Part shown: positions 1 to 11,121 of the stretch, piece by piece
Layout: the number at the start of each line of letters is the position of its first letter
How positions within the stretch are numbered: the stretch's first letter is position 1
Assembly: GCF_017347585.1 (NCBI RefSeq)
Contig: NZ_AP024480.1
Location: 1-64,000, forward strand
Source: Caldicellulosiruptor diazotrophicus
GTDB lineage: Bacteria > Bacillota > Thermoanaerobacteria > Caldicellulosiruptorales > Caldicellulosiruptoraceae
DNA length: 64,000 bases
Direction: 5' to 3'
Position numbers and translations under genes: made by a program
Notes under the pieces: generated by a model
Seen by the model: the letters and a program-made list of their open reading frames with translations, nothing else
Database searches by the model: none
What the model was told of the DNA's origin: nothing

Positions 1-1365
1 ATGGTTGAATACGATGTTAATGAAGTGTGGGAAAAGGTAAAGGAGGCTGTGAAAAAAGAAATAAATCCAAGTCCGACAGATATATCATACAACACATGGT
101 TTGAATCACTTGTACCTCTTTGTTTTGATGACAACGATACATTGATTTTAAAATCATTTGCAGATTTCCACAGAGATATAGTTATAAACAGGTATTCACT
201 TGTTATCTTAAATGCTTTAAGGCAACTATTTTCACCGCATTTGAGCATAAAAGTAATTTTACCTGACGAGGTTGAAAAGTATAAAAGGTTTTTAAAACCA
301 AAGCAAGACGAAAAAACAGAGATAGTAACACAGCTAAATCCTAAATATACTTTTGAAACGTTTGTTGTTGGGAATAACAACAGACTTGCACATGCTGCAG
401 CACTGGCCGTGGCGGAAACACCACCGGGAGAAAGAACTTACAACCCACTTTTTATTTATGGTGGAGTCGGGCTTGGAAAAACTCATCTTATGCACGCAAT
501 AGGTCACCATGTTCTAAAGCTTTATCCAGGTACAAAGGTTATGTATGTTACATCAGAGATATTTACAAACGAGCTTATAGCCGCAATAAGAGACGAAAAA
601 ACAGATGAGTTCAGACTCAAATACAGAAACGTTGACGTTCTTTTAATTGATGACATTCAGTTCTTGGGCGGAAAGGAAAGAACACAAGAAGAGTTTTTCC
701 ACACCTTTAACACACTATATGAGGCAAACAAGAAGATAATACTTTCGTCAGACAGACCACCAAAAGAGATAAACACGTTAGAAGATAGGCTAAGGTCCCG
801 CTTTGAATGGGGTCTTATAACAGACATTCAACCGCCAGACTTTGAGACGAGAATTGCAATCCTGAGCAAAAAATGCCAGCTTGAAGGAACTCCAGTTCCA
901 CAGCACATTTTAGAGTTTATCGCATCAAAGATTGAAACAAACATAAGAGAGCTCGAAGGTGCTTTAAATAAGATCCTGGCATATTCAAAGCTTATGGCAC
1001 CTGACAAAGAGATAACATTAGATCTTGCCGAAAAAGCTTTGAAAGAATTCATTGACACAAACACAAAAAAAGAGATTACAATAGAAGATATCCAGGCAGA
1101 GGTTGCAAGCTATTTTGGTATTCGGCTTGAAGATTTTAAATCATCAAGAAGGTCAAGAAACGTAGCATTCCCGCGCCAGATAGCCATGTATTTAGCAAGG
1201 GAGCTTACAAACGTATCGCTTCCAAAAATAGGCGAGGCGTTCGGCGGAAAGGACCATACAACGGTACTTCACGCCTGTGAAAAAATTAAGGAACTTATCA
1301 ACACAGATTCAAATACAAAAAATGCTGTTGAAACAATCAAAAAAAGACTTATCCACAGAGAATAA
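1..1365 (+). CDS. dnaA: Chromosomal replication initiator DnaA
   Basis: DnaA is the AAA+ ATPase that binds DnaA boxes, melts the origin and loads the replicative helicase. The 454-residue protein has full family length. Seen: an N-terminal DnaB-contact domain (about 1-85), a Walker A motif GGVGLGKT at 154-161, a Walker B-type LLIDDIQF near 215, an arginine-rich sensor region, and the C-terminal DNA-binding signature DHTTVLHA near 420. ATG is the first base of the window, so promoter and RBS lie outside it. It is followed by a DnaA-box-rich spacer and then dnaN, the classical Firmicutes origin order. One DnaA box overlaps its last codons (1349-1357), consistent with autoregulation and origin function. 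Confidence 0.98.
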   Translation: MVEYDVNEVWEKVKEAVKKEINPSPTDISYNTWFESLVPLCFDDNDTLILKSFADFHRDIVINRYSLVILNALRQLFSPHLSIKVILPDEVEKYKRFLKPKQDEKTEIVTQLNPKYTFETFVVGNNNRLAHAAALAVAETPPGERTYNPLFIYGGVGLGKTHLMHAIGHHVLKLYPGTKVMYVTSEIFTNELIAAIRDEKTDEFRLKYRNVDVLLIDDIQFLGGKERTQEEFFHTFNTLYEANKKIILSSDRPPKEINTLEDRLRSRFEWGLITDIQPPDFETRIAILSKKCQLEGTPVPQHILEFIASKIETNIRELEGALNKILAYSKLMAPDKEITLDLAEKALKEFIDTNTKKEITIEDIQAEVASYFGIRLEDFKSSRRSRNVAFPRQIAMYLARELTNVSLPKIGEAFGGKDHTTVLHACEKIKELINTDSNTKNAVETIKKRLIHRE

Positions 1366-1584
1366 TAACATGTGGATAACTTTGTGTGAATTTTAATTTT
1401 CACATGTGAATTTGGTTGAAAACTTTAAAATTTATCAACAGGGATATATACACCCAAAACCTTAAATTTCGCAAGTATTTGACGTTGTTATTAACTTATC
1501 CACAGCTATTACTGTGAATACTCCTAATAGATTTGTTTTATGGTGTACACATAAAACCCCCATATAAAAAAAGGAGGAAAAAAA
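1349..1584. other. oriC: Probable replication origin (oriC) with DnaA boxes
   Basis: The dnaA-dnaN spacer is AT-rich and carries near-consensus DnaA boxes. TTATCCACA is at 1349-1357 (+) and 1496-1504 (+), its complement TGTGGATAA is at 1371-1379 (-), and a one-mismatch TTATCAACA is at 1432-1440 (+). An AT-rich stretch between 1380 and 1435 could be the unwinding element. Location between dnaA and dnaN is the usual oriC site in this phylum. Box positions are read directly; origin function is inferred. Confidence 0.8.
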
Positions 1585-2691
1585 ATGAGGTTTGTTGTGG
1601 ATAAAGAAGTTCTACAAGATAATATTTCCAAGGTAATATCTGCTGCAGCATCAACAAAGGTAACATCAATCTTAGAATGTGTATTAATTGAAGCTGAAGA
1701 TAGGATAATATTTACCACAAACGACATGAAAATGCAGATGCAAACAGAATTTGAAGCAGAGATTTTAGAAAGAGGGGCAGCACTTTTAAAAGCAAAACTG
1801 TTTTCTGACATAGTCAAAAAACTGCCAAGCGGTGATGTAGAGGTTATAAAGGAAGAAAACGAGGTAAAAATCAGGAGCCAGAAGATAGAGTTTAGGCTTC
1901 CAAGCTTAGACCCGCTTGATTTTCCAAAGATGGACAGGAAGCCTTCTGAGAGTTTTTGCGAGTTTGTTGCGAGCGAGTTTGTCGATGCTGTTGATAAGGT
2001 AATATTTGCAACATCGAAGGATGAAACAAGACCGACATTTACAGGTGTATTATTCGAAAAAGAAGATGATGATTTTGTAAACCTTGTTGGTATGGACGGT
2101 CACAGACTTGCTATATGCAAGATAAAACCAGTTGCAGTTGAGGGAAATTTTTCGAAAATTGTACCTGCAGAGAACTTAGATGATATTACAAAGATAGTGG
2201 ACATTGAAGAGCCAGAAAAGGTAAGAGTATCGTTTTTTGAAAACCAAGCAACATTTGAAATAGGTTCAACAACTGTAATACTTACACTTATTTCTGGAAA
2301 GTTTTTTGATTACAAAAGTGCAATCCCAACAGAGTATTCAACCAAAATTTCAATTTCATCTGATGTTTTAGAAAGTACACTTGAAAGAGCCTCTATTGTA
2401 TCAAAAGATGAAAAAACTAATATCCAAGCTGTCATATTTGAGACAAACGGTATGATGTTTACAGTAAAGTCTATGTCTGCTGACGGAAGGTATGAAGAGG
2501 ATGTGCTTTGTTCAGTTGAGGGTAAAGACATCAGAGTTGGATTTAATGTCAAGTATTTCATAGATGTTTTAAAAGAGCTTGAGGGAGAGATAAATCTGTT
2601 TATAACATCACAGACAAGCCCTTCAATTGTACAAAAGCCGGACGATCCTAACTACATCTACCTTGTTCTCCCTATAAAGATGCCAGAGTAA
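1585..2691 (+). CDS. dnaN: DNA polymerase III sliding clamp, beta subunit
   Basis: The beta clamp forms a ring around DNA and tethers the replicative polymerase. At 368 residues it has the family length for three repeated clamp domains. Recognisable pieces are the N-terminal RFVVDKEVLQDNISKVISA, the second-domain TRPTFTGVLFE segment, and a C-terminal YIYLVLPIKMPE resembling the conserved hydrophobic-pocket end. The start is supported by a strong RBS AAGGAGG at 1571-1577, eight bases before the ATG. It lies directly downstream of the DnaA boxes and 27 bases before recF, so it is probably co-transcribed with recF, remB and gyrB. Confidence 0.97.
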   Translation: MRFVVDKEVLQDNISKVISAAASTKVTSILECVLIEAEDRIIFTTNDMKMQMQTEFEAEILERGAALLKAKLFSDIVKKLPSGDVEVIKEENEVKIRSQKIEFRLPSLDPLDFPKMDRKPSESFCEFVASEFVDAVDKVIFATSKDETRPTFTGVLFEKEDDDFVNLVGMDGHRLAICKIKPVAVEGNFSKIVPAENLDDITKIVDIEEPEKVRVSFFENQATFEIGSTTVILTLISGKFFDYKSAIPTEYSTKISISSDVLESTLERASIVSKDEKTNIQAVIFETNGMMFTVKSMSADGRYEEDVLCSVEGKDIRVGFNVKYFIDVLKELEGEINLFITSQTSPSIVQKPDDPNYIYLVLPIKMPE

Positions 2692-2718
2692 AGCCATTTT
2701 TTTAGAGGTTGTATGAGT

Positions 2719-3780
2719 ATGAAGATAAAAAGCATTCACATTGAGAATTTTAGAGGTTACAAGGATAGATTTTTTGAGTTTAAAGATAAAATGAACTTAA
2801 TTGTAGGAAATAACGCCTCAGGAAAGACTTCTCTTCTTGAGGCTCTATATTTTTGTATGTGTGGAAAATCTTTTAAAGGTAGAGATATAGATGCAATAAA
2901 TTTTGATTCTTTCTATTTCAAGCTTGAGATGCTATCCGAGGTTGATGACATTGAGTATAACCTTTTTTGTTATGTAGATAGGAATTCAGATAAGAGAATA
3001 ATGATAAATGGTAAGAAAATAAATAGACTTTCTGAGCTAATTAGTATCTTCAAATTTGTCTTTTTTGATCCAGATACAACAGAACTTATAAAACGTCAGC
3101 CAAAACTGAGGCGCAGGTTTTTGGATATGGAAGTTACAAAGCTTTACCCTTACATGACAAAGGTTTATTCAGAGTACCAGAAAGCACTTCTTTCGCGAAA
3201 TGCGTTTTTGAAAAGTTATGATAAAAAGGATATAATAGATTTGTACGATACGCAAATAAGTCAGCTTGGATTTTTAATTTTTCAAAAACGGCAGGAGATT
3301 ATAAATAAGTTATCCATTGAAGCTCAAAAGGTATTCAGTTATGTGTTTGAAAACAAATCAATGCTTGAACTTAAGTATATGCCATCAATTGTTGCTTCGG
3401 ATAAGGAAGAGTATTACAAAGAGATGAAAAAGAGTATTGATAGAGATTTTAGTTTTGGTTATACAACAAAAGGTGTTCACAGGGACGACTTTGAGATTTT
3501 GATAGATAAAAAATCGGCAATAAATTTTGCGTCCGAGGGACAGATAAAACTTGCAGCAATCTCAGTTGTTCTTGCAACATCTCTTCTTTATCCAGAACCT
3601 GTGCTAATTTTAGATGATGTATTTTCTGAGCTTGATAAGTTTAAAATAAGAAATCTTGTAAAGTTTATAAGTCAATACCAGTCGTTTGTGACATCTGCAG
3701 AAGATTTACGTGCTTTTGAAAGAGAGGGAATTCTTGAGATTGGGAGTGCAAATGTGATTTTTCTTGAAAAGAATTTATAA
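2719..3780 (+). CDS. recF: DNA replication and repair protein RecF
   Basis: RecF is an SMC/ABC-like ATPase that helps load RecA at gapped DNA during recombinational repair. Seen: IHIENFRGYKD at the N-terminus, Walker A GNNASGKTS near residue 35, an ABC-signature-like ASEGQIK near 270, and Walker B VLILDDVFSELD near 300. About 353 residues is close to family length. Two in-frame ATGs exist at 2713 and 2719. I prefer 2719 because the AGAGG ribosome site at 2704-2708 is then ten bases upstream instead of four, and because MKIKSI is the more usual N-terminus. It sits in the conserved dnaN-recF-remB-gyrB run. Confidence 0.95.
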   Translation: MKIKSIHIENFRGYKDRFFEFKDKMNLIVGNNASGKTSLLEALYFCMCGKSFKGRDIDAINFDSFYFKLEMLSEVDDIEYNLFCYVDRNSDKRIMINGKKINRLSELISIFKFVFFDPDTTELIKRQPKLRRRFLDMEVTKLYPYMTKVYSEYQKALLSRNAFLKSYDKKDIIDLYDTQISQLGFLIFQKRQEIINKLSIEAQKVFSYVFENKSMLELKYMPSIVASDKEEYYKEMKKSIDRDFSFGYTTKGVHRDDFEILIDKKSAINFASEGQIKLAAISVVLATSLLYPEPVLILDDVFSELDKFKIRNLVKFISQYQSFVTSAEDLRAFEREGILEIGSANVIFLEKNL

Positions 3781-3806
3781 AAAACTTTTGGGGATGTGTA
3801 GAGAAT

Positions 3807-4091
3807 ATGTTTGCTCACATTGGTGAGGATTATGTAATCAATAGCGCAGAACTTCTTGTAATACTGAGCTGGGATTCTTTTGTGCGTTCAGGCGACAATC
3901 TCAAAATATTAGAAAATCTAAAGATTAATGACAGGGTTGTGGTTATAAATGACGAAATAAAAAAGTCTATAATAATCCTTGAGGTTGATGGAAGAATGTA
4001 TGGAATAATATCTCCTGTGTCACCGGGAACAATTGCAAAAAGGCTTTTGAACTTCAACCTCTATTTTAACAACTTTCTAAATCAGGATTGA
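3807..4091 (+). CDS. remB: RemB/YaaB-type small protein (DUF370 family)
   Basis: A 94-residue protein between recF and gyrB, the position held by yaaB (remB) in Bacillus subtilis. It begins MFAHIGEDYVINSAELLVIL and lacks recognisable catalytic motifs. In Bacillus, RemA/RemB-like DUF370 proteins are linked to control of extracellular-matrix genes; that role is known for the family, not shown here. Assignment rests on N-terminal resemblance, size and position. The mid-part (residues 45-75) is consistent with a small beta-rich fold. It is likely co-transcribed with recF, 26 bases upstream, and gyrB, 36 bases downstream. Confidence 0.75.
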   Translation: MFAHIGEDYVINSAELLVILSWDSFVRSGDNLKILENLKINDRVVVINDEIKKSIIILEVDGRMYGIISPVSPGTIAKRLLNFNLYFNNFLNQD

Positions 4092-4124
4092 TTTTAAAAA
4101 TTATCTTGTTGGCAGGTGAGATAA

Positions 4125-6041
<1,917 letters not shown>

Positions 6042-6084
6042 AGAAGAGATGTTTCAAAGTGGAAGTTGTAAAAAAATCTACTAA

Positions 6085-6231
6085 GAAGTTGTAAAACTGC
6101 CTGAAGAAACTCAGAGAGAAGTTTTGGATTTTATTGAATTTAAAAAATGAAATGGAAAAAATATAGAAGAAATAATTGATAAAGTTATTGAAGAAAATTA
6201 CGAGATATTAAAGGAGTTAGCTTATAGTTGA
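6085..6231 (+). pseudogene. Antitoxin-like remnant between gyrB and gyrA
   Basis: One reading frame continues through an internal stop at 6148-6150. The first part reads EVVKLPEETQREVLDFIEF, resembling the DUF2281-type antitoxin N-terminus. The second part reads KNIEEIIDKVIEENYEILKE and ends at a TGA at 6229-6231. A stop at 6082-6084 precedes the frame and no start codon is available. I read this as the decayed remains of a small antitoxin gene, or of two fused fragments. The family link is by motif resemblance only and it should not be treated as expressed. Confidence 0.5.
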
Positions 6232-6287
6232 ATGGATAAAAAAGCAAGAGCAAAAGTGAACACTATAAAGGGAGGAAAAATTAAAGC

Positions 6288-8717
6288 ATGGAAGAGCTCG
6301 ATTTTAGGATAATTCCTGTTGAGATACAGGAAGAGATGAAAAAAAGCTATATAGACTATGCAATGAGCGTCATTGTATCTCGTGCTCTGCCAGATGTGAG
6401 AGATGGATTAAAGCCTGTTCACAGAAGAATACTTTATGCAATGAACGAGATAGGTCTTACACCTGACAAGCCTTACAGAAAATCTGCAACAGTTGTCGGG
6501 CATGTTCTTGCCAAATATCATCCGCACGGTGATGCAGCTGTATACGAAAGCTTGGTCAGAATGGCACAGGACTTTTCCATGCGCCATCCGCTTGTTGACG
6601 GGCATGGAAACTTTGGCTCGGTAGATGGAGACCCTCCGGCTGCTATGCGTTACACTGAAGCGCGTATGAGCAAAATTGCTATCGAGATGCTTCGCGACAT
6701 TGAAAAAGAGACAGTTGATTTCATGCCAAACTTTGACGAATCGGCAAAAGAACCAAAGGTTTTACCATCAAGGTTTCCTAATCTTTTGGTAAATGGCAGT
6801 CAGGGCATTGCGGTTGGTATGGCAACAAACATACCGCCTCACAACCTTGCAGAAGTGATTGATGCAATTGTGTATATCCTTGACAATGAAAATGTAACCC
6901 TTGAAGATGTAATGAAGATAATCAAAGGGCCTGATTTTCCAACAGGTGGGTATATCATTGGCAAAAAGGGTATAAGGGATGCTTATTCAACCGGAAAGGG
7001 AAAAATCATTGTACGGGCGAAAACAACAATTGAGCAGACCTCCAAGGGAAAACAAAGAATAGTTGTTACAGAACTTCCTTACATGGTCAATAAGGCAAGG
7101 CTTATTGAAAAGATTGCCGAGCTTGTTCACGAAAAAAGGATAGATGGAATTTCTGATATAAGAGATGAATCTGATAAAGAGGGTCTGAGGATTGTAATTG
7201 AAATTAAAAAAGATGCAGATGCAAATGTAGTTTTAAAACAGCTTTACAAAAACACCCAGCTTCAGGACAGCTTTGGAATAATTATGCTTGCGCTTGTTGA
7301 CAACCAGCCAAAAGTTTTGACGCTTATGGATATGCTAAATCTTTACATTGAACATCAAAAAGAGGTAATTGTTAGAAGAACAAAGTATGACCTCAAAAAA
7401 GCAGAAGAAAGAGCTCACATTTTAGAAGGGCTTAAAAAAGCTCTTGACCATATAGATGAGATAATTTCAATTATTAGATCATCCAAAACAGTAAATGAGG
7501 CAAAAGAAAGGCTCATTAGCAGATTTCAGTTTACAGAGGTCCAAGCTCAAGCAATTCTTGACATGAGACTTCAGCGCTTAACTGGCCTTGAGCGGCAAAA
7601 GATTGAAGAAGAGCTTGCAGAGCTAATCAAGATGATAGAGTATTACAAAAACGCGCTTGCAAGTGATGCGATGGTAAAGGAGATTATAAAAAAAGAGATT
7701 TTGGAGATAAAAGAAAAATACAAGGATGAAAGAAGGACAAAAATAGTTCAGGACGAACATGAAGACTTTGAGGAAGAAGAGCTGATTCAAGAGCAGGAAA
7801 CTGTAATCACACTTACCCATTTTGGGTATATAAAACGTCTTCCTCTTGACACATACAAGAGCCAAAAACGTGGTGGCAGAGGCATCACGGGAATATCAAC
7901 AAGAGAAGAGGATTTTGTTGAAGATGTCTTTGTCACAACAACACACCACTATATACTCTTTTTCACAGACAAAGGAAAAGTTTTTAGATTAAGAGCATAT
8001 GAAGTACCCGAAGGTTCGCGCCAGGCAAAAGGCACTGCTATTGTCAACCTCATTCAGATTGGCAAGGACGAAAAGATTACAGCAACCATGGCTATAAAAG
8101 ACTTTAAGGAAGGCTATCTTATGATGTGTACTAAAAACGGTACAATAAAGAAAGTGCTTTTAAGCGAGTTTGAAAATACAGGAAAGTCAGGCAAAAAAGC
8201 AATAACTCTTGCAGATGATGACAGTCTTGTTGATGTGAAGCTCACATCTGGCAATGATGAGGTTGTTCTTGTGTCAAGCAATGGCTATTGTGTTGTATTC
8301 AATGAAAATGATGTAAGAGTGATGGGAAGAACTGCCCAGGGCGTAAAAGGTATGACGCTGGAAGATGGTGATTTTATTGTTGGAATGGAAAAAGCAAGCG
8401 ATGGAAAGTATCTTCTTTGCGTCACAGAAAACGGGTTTGGTAAAAGAAGCGAGATTGAAGAGTATAGAAAAACAAAGCGTGGTGCAAAAGGTGTTTTGAC
8501 ATATAAAGTTACAGAAAAGACAGGTAGAATTGTTGATATAAAGATGGTAAATGATGAGGATGAGATAATGCTTTGCTCAAGCAGCGGAATATTTATAAGA
8601 CTTGAGATGTCACAAGTTCCTGTTCAGGGAAGAAATACACAGGGTGTTAAACTTATGCGAATTGATGGAGATAATATAAAAGTATCGTCAATTGCAAGGA
8701 TAAAGGTAGATGAATAG
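6288..8717 (+). CDS. gyrA: DNA gyrase subunit A
   Basis: GyrA carries out DNA breakage and rejoining. In 809 residues I see the N-terminal [20 protein letters not shown], the catalytic tyrosine in AMRYTEAR at residue 122, and a GyrA-box-like KRGGRG near 527 followed by C-terminal beta-pinwheel repeats used for DNA wrapping. The presence of a GyrA box argues for gyrase, not topoisomerase IV ParC. Residues at the E. coli 83 and 87 quinolone positions are Ala and Glu. The start ATG is preceded by GGGAGG (6270-6275). A strong terminator follows 30 bases after the stop, ending the replication block. Confidence 0.97.
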   Translation: MEELDFRIIPVEIQEEMKKSYIDYAMSVIVSRALPDVRDGLKPVHRRILYAMNEIGLTPDKPYRKSATVVGHVLAKYHPHGDAAVYESLVRMAQDFSMRHPLVDGHGNFGSVDGDPPAAMRYTEARMSKIAIEMLRDIEKETVDFMPNFDESAKEPKVLPSRFPNLLVNGSQGIAVGMATNIPPHNLAEVIDAIVYILDNENVTLEDVMKIIKGPDFPTGGYIIGKKGIRDAYSTGKGKIIVRAKTTIEQTSKGKQRIVVTELPYMVNKARLIEKIAELVHEKRIDGISDIRDESDKEGLRIVIEIKKDADANVVLKQLYKNTQLQDSFGIIMLALVDNQPKVLTLMDMLNLYIEHQKEVIVRRTKYDLKKAEERAHILEGLKKALDHIDEIISIIRSSKTVNEAKERLISRFQFTEVQAQAILDMRLQRLTGLERQKIEEELAELIKMIEYYKNALASDAMVKEIIKKEILEIKEKYKDERRTKIVQDEHEDFEEEELIQEQETVITLTHFGYIKRLPLDTYKSQKRGGRGITGISTREEDFVEDVFVTTTHHYILFFTDKGKVFRLRAYEVPEGSRQAKGTAIVNLIQIGKDEKITATMAIKDFKEGYLMMCTKNGTIKKVLLSEFENTGKSGKKAITLADDDSLVDVKLTSGNDEVVLVSSNGYCVVFNENDVRVMGRTAQGVKGMTLEDGDFIVGMEKASDGKYLLCVTENGFGKRSEIEEYRKTKRGAKGVLTYKVTEKTGRIVDIKMVNDEDEIMLCSSSGIFIRLEMSQVPVQGRNTQGVKLMRIDGDNIKVSSIARIKVDE

Positions 8718-8746
8718 AAAAAATTTTGTAATCTACAACATAAAGA

Positions 8747-8789
8747 AGCCACGGATAATTACACGAAAAATTATCTGTGGCTTTTTTTT
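8747..8789 (+). terminator. Rho-independent terminator after gyrA
   Basis: A 14-bp stem AGCCACGGATAATT (8747-8760) pairs with AATTATCTGTGGCT (8769-8782), with one G-T pair and a short loop, followed directly by a run of T residues to 8789. It closes the dnaA-gyrA transcription block. Confidence 0.9.
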
Positions 8790-8994
8790 AATTTATTAAT
8801 TTTTGGTATCTTCGTTTTAGAACATCAATTGTTTTACTGAGGGTTACTTTTTTGTTAATTAAAAAGACAAAATATTTCAACAAATCCTTTTTAATTTCTG
8901 ATATAGTATTAGTAGTTATGCAATTGACTTGTAAGAATAACAATTTAGTTTTTTGTTCGTTTTACTATTAAAAAAGTTAAAGGAAGTGTAGGGG

Positions 8995-10905
8995 ATGATA
9001 AAAAAGTGTATTTTAGGGATGTTGGTTGCTTTGTTTATAATATCATCTTTTGGTATCCGTTTTGTTGTGTCAGATCAATCAAAACCCAAATATTTTCTGC
9101 AAAAAGTTGGGACTTTTAGCGATTTTAAAAAACTTGTTGATGAAGCACTAAGGAAAAATCCATACATGGGTTCAGGGGAAAACATGAATTTCAAATTAGC
9201 ACCAGATTTAACTATAAACAGCAAAAATAAAGAAGATTTTGAGTCTTCTTATTCACAGACAAATGTGCAGGTTATGGGCGTTGATGAGGCTGATATTGTA
9301 AAGACAGATGGACGGTATATATATATTGCAAAACCATATCCAAAGATTAAGGATAATGGAATTGTTATTGTAAAAGCTTATCCACCTGAGGAAATGAAGG
9401 TTGTATCAAAAATTAAATTAAGCGATGAATTTTATCCGGAAGAATTTTATATTGATGATAAGTATCTTGTTATTATTTGTGTAAAGGAGAAAATTGTAGA
9501 TAAAAAACCTGTTATCCAGAAAGATGTTTTTCCAGATATCGATTCAAAGAAAATAAAGGTTTATATTCCATACCAGTTATTGATAGAAACGTATTGTATT
9601 GTTTATGACATCTCTGACAAATCAAATCCTAAAGAAGTAAGGAGAGTCTCAATTGCAGGAAGATACCTGACATCGAGGAAAATAGGCACAAATCTTTACA
9701 TCGTGACAGAAAAGCAATTCCCGTATGAAATTTACGCTAAAAAGACCTACTCTGAGCAAGATTTCAAACCATACTTTTCAGATAGTATTACAGGTGATTC
9801 AAAAAAGACATATATTGGCTTTGACAGAATAAAGTATATTCCGGATTTTATAAACTGCAGTATTACTGTTGTTGGAAGTTTCAATATTGAGTCAAAGAAT
9901 GAAATTTGCGTTGAGTGTGTGCTTGGTGGAGGGAATATAGTTTACTGTTCGCAAGAAAATCTTTATCTGTGTTCTGAAGTAATAAAAAAAGTTTACTGGC
10001 CTGAAAAATGGGAAGATAATATAAAACCATGGTATTATTTTATAAGAAAAACAATGATTTGTAGATTTGAACTTTCAAAAGGGAAAGTTAATCTTATAGC
10101 AGCGGGGCTTGTCAATGGAAAAGTATTGAATCAATTTTCAATGGATGAGCAGGATAGTTATTTTAGGGTTGCAACAACTGGCGAAAGACCTTCTTTGTCT
10201 GAAGGAACCTATGACTGTTTTAATGCTGTATATGTTCTTGATAAAAACTTGAGAGTAGTTGGAAAGATAGATAACATTGCAAAAGGGGAGATAATATATT
10301 CAGCAAGATTTATTGGAAAAAGACTATATCTTGTTACCTTCAAAGCGCTTGACCCGTTTTTTGTGATAAGTCTTGAGAATCCTCAAAAACCTGAGATTTT
10401 GGGGTATCTGAAGATACCTGGATATTCGACATATCTTCATCCATATGACCAAAATCACATAATAGGATTTGGCAGGGATGCACAGGATTTAGATGAAAAA
10501 TATGCAATACCTCTGGGACTGAAAATTGCAATGTTCAATGTTGAGGATGTAGAAAATCCAAAAGAGCTTTTCAAGGTCATAATTGGGGGCAAGGGTACTA
10601 ACTCTGAGCTTCTTAATAATCACAAAGCGCTTTTGTTTGATAAGAATAAAAACATTTTTGCATTCCCTGTAGAGGTTTTTGAAAAAGGTAAAAATACATT
10701 TACGGGTGCATATGTATACAGCATTGATATGAGAAAGGGATTTGTTTTGAGAGGAAAAATATCTCACAGAATATCTGAAAAAGAGGTCTACAGGATTGAC
10801 AGGCTTTTATATATTAACAATACCTTGTACACGATATCATACAAGATGATAAAAGCAAATAGGCTTGATAATTTAGATGAGGTTGCAAGTTTGAGTTTGG
10901 AGTAA
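8995..10905 (+). CDS. Secreted C-terminal beta-propeller protein (PF09826-like)
   Basis: The 636-residue protein starts with a signal peptide or membrane anchor (basic MIKK, hydrophobic to about residue 25). It then shows the family hallmark GVDEADIVKTDGRYIYI near 97-113. Proteins with this signature belong to the secreted beta-propeller family distantly related to WD40; their function is unknown. Repeating blades are suggested by recurrent patterns such as ISDKSNPKEVRRV, LENPQKPEILGYLKIPG and VEDVENPKELFKV. An AAAGGAAG sequence at 8979-8986 precedes the ATG. It is monocistronic between a gyrA terminator and its own AT-rich hairpin. It probably acts outside the membrane; ligand unknown. Confidence 0.8.
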   Translation: MIKKCILGMLVALFIISSFGIRFVVSDQSKPKYFLQKVGTFSDFKKLVDEALRKNPYMGSGENMNFKLAPDLTINSKNKEDFESSYSQTNVQVMGVDEADIVKTDGRYIYIAKPYPKIKDNGIVIVKAYPPEEMKVVSKIKLSDEFYPEEFYIDDKYLVIICVKEKIVDKKPVIQKDVFPDIDSKKIKVYIPYQLLIETYCIVYDISDKSNPKEVRRVSIAGRYLTSRKIGTNLYIVTEKQFPYEIYAKKTYSEQDFKPYFSDSITGDSKKTYIGFDRIKYIPDFINCSITVVGSFNIESKNEICVECVLGGGNIVYCSQENLYLCSEVIKKVYWPEKWEDNIKPWYYFIRKTMICRFELSKGKVNLIAAGLVNGKVLNQFSMDEQDSYFRVATTGERPSLSEGTYDCFNAVYVLDKNLRVVGKIDNIAKGEIIYSARFIGKRLYLVTFKALDPFFVISLENPQKPEILGYLKIPGYSTYLHPYDQNHIIGFGRDAQDLDEKYAIPLGLKIAMFNVEDVENPKELFKVIIGGKGTNSELLNNHKALLFDKNKNIFAFPVEVFEKGKNTFTGAYVYSIDMRKGFVLRGKISHRISEKEVYRIDRLLYINNTLYTISYKMIKANRLDNLDEVASLSLE

Positions 10906-10908
10906 ATT

Positions 10909-10941
10909 ATTAGTTAATTATTAAAATAATTAACTAATTTT
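10909..10941 (+). terminator. AT-rich hairpin after the beta-propeller gene
   Basis: ATTAGTTAATTA (10909-10920) pairs perfectly with TAATTAACTAAT (10927-10938) around a six-base loop, and a short T run follows. Its place eight bases after the stop codon fits a terminator, although the stem holds little GC. Confidence 0.6.
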
Positions 10942-11071
10942 ACTATAATCGAAATAAAGTTGACCAAAGATGTAATATTTATAAATGACACGCATAAATT
11001 AAATAATATTAAGAGGTGCGAATACTACTGGGGTATGATAGAGAAAAATTAGCAAAAACAAAGAAAGCAAT

Positions 11072-11104
11072 AGGTGGGCATTTTTATTGAAAATCCCACC
11101 TTTT
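11072..11104. terminator. Terminator in the convergent gap before the helicase gene
   Basis: AGGTGGG (11072-11078) pairs with CCCACCT (11095-11101) around a 16-base AT-rich loop, followed by TTTT on the plus strand. It lies 18 bases from the stop of the minus-strand helicase gene and may serve either strand. The remaining 10942-11071 shows only short open stretches and no convincing gene. Confidence 0.6.
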
Positions 11105-11121
11105 GTTTATAAGAAGTGATG

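Noticed and set aside
11016..11090. A 24-residue peptide starting GTG before the terminator (RILLGYDREKLAKTKKAIGG)
   Set aside because: Too short, with a weak start and no recognised match; it may be a gene remnant.
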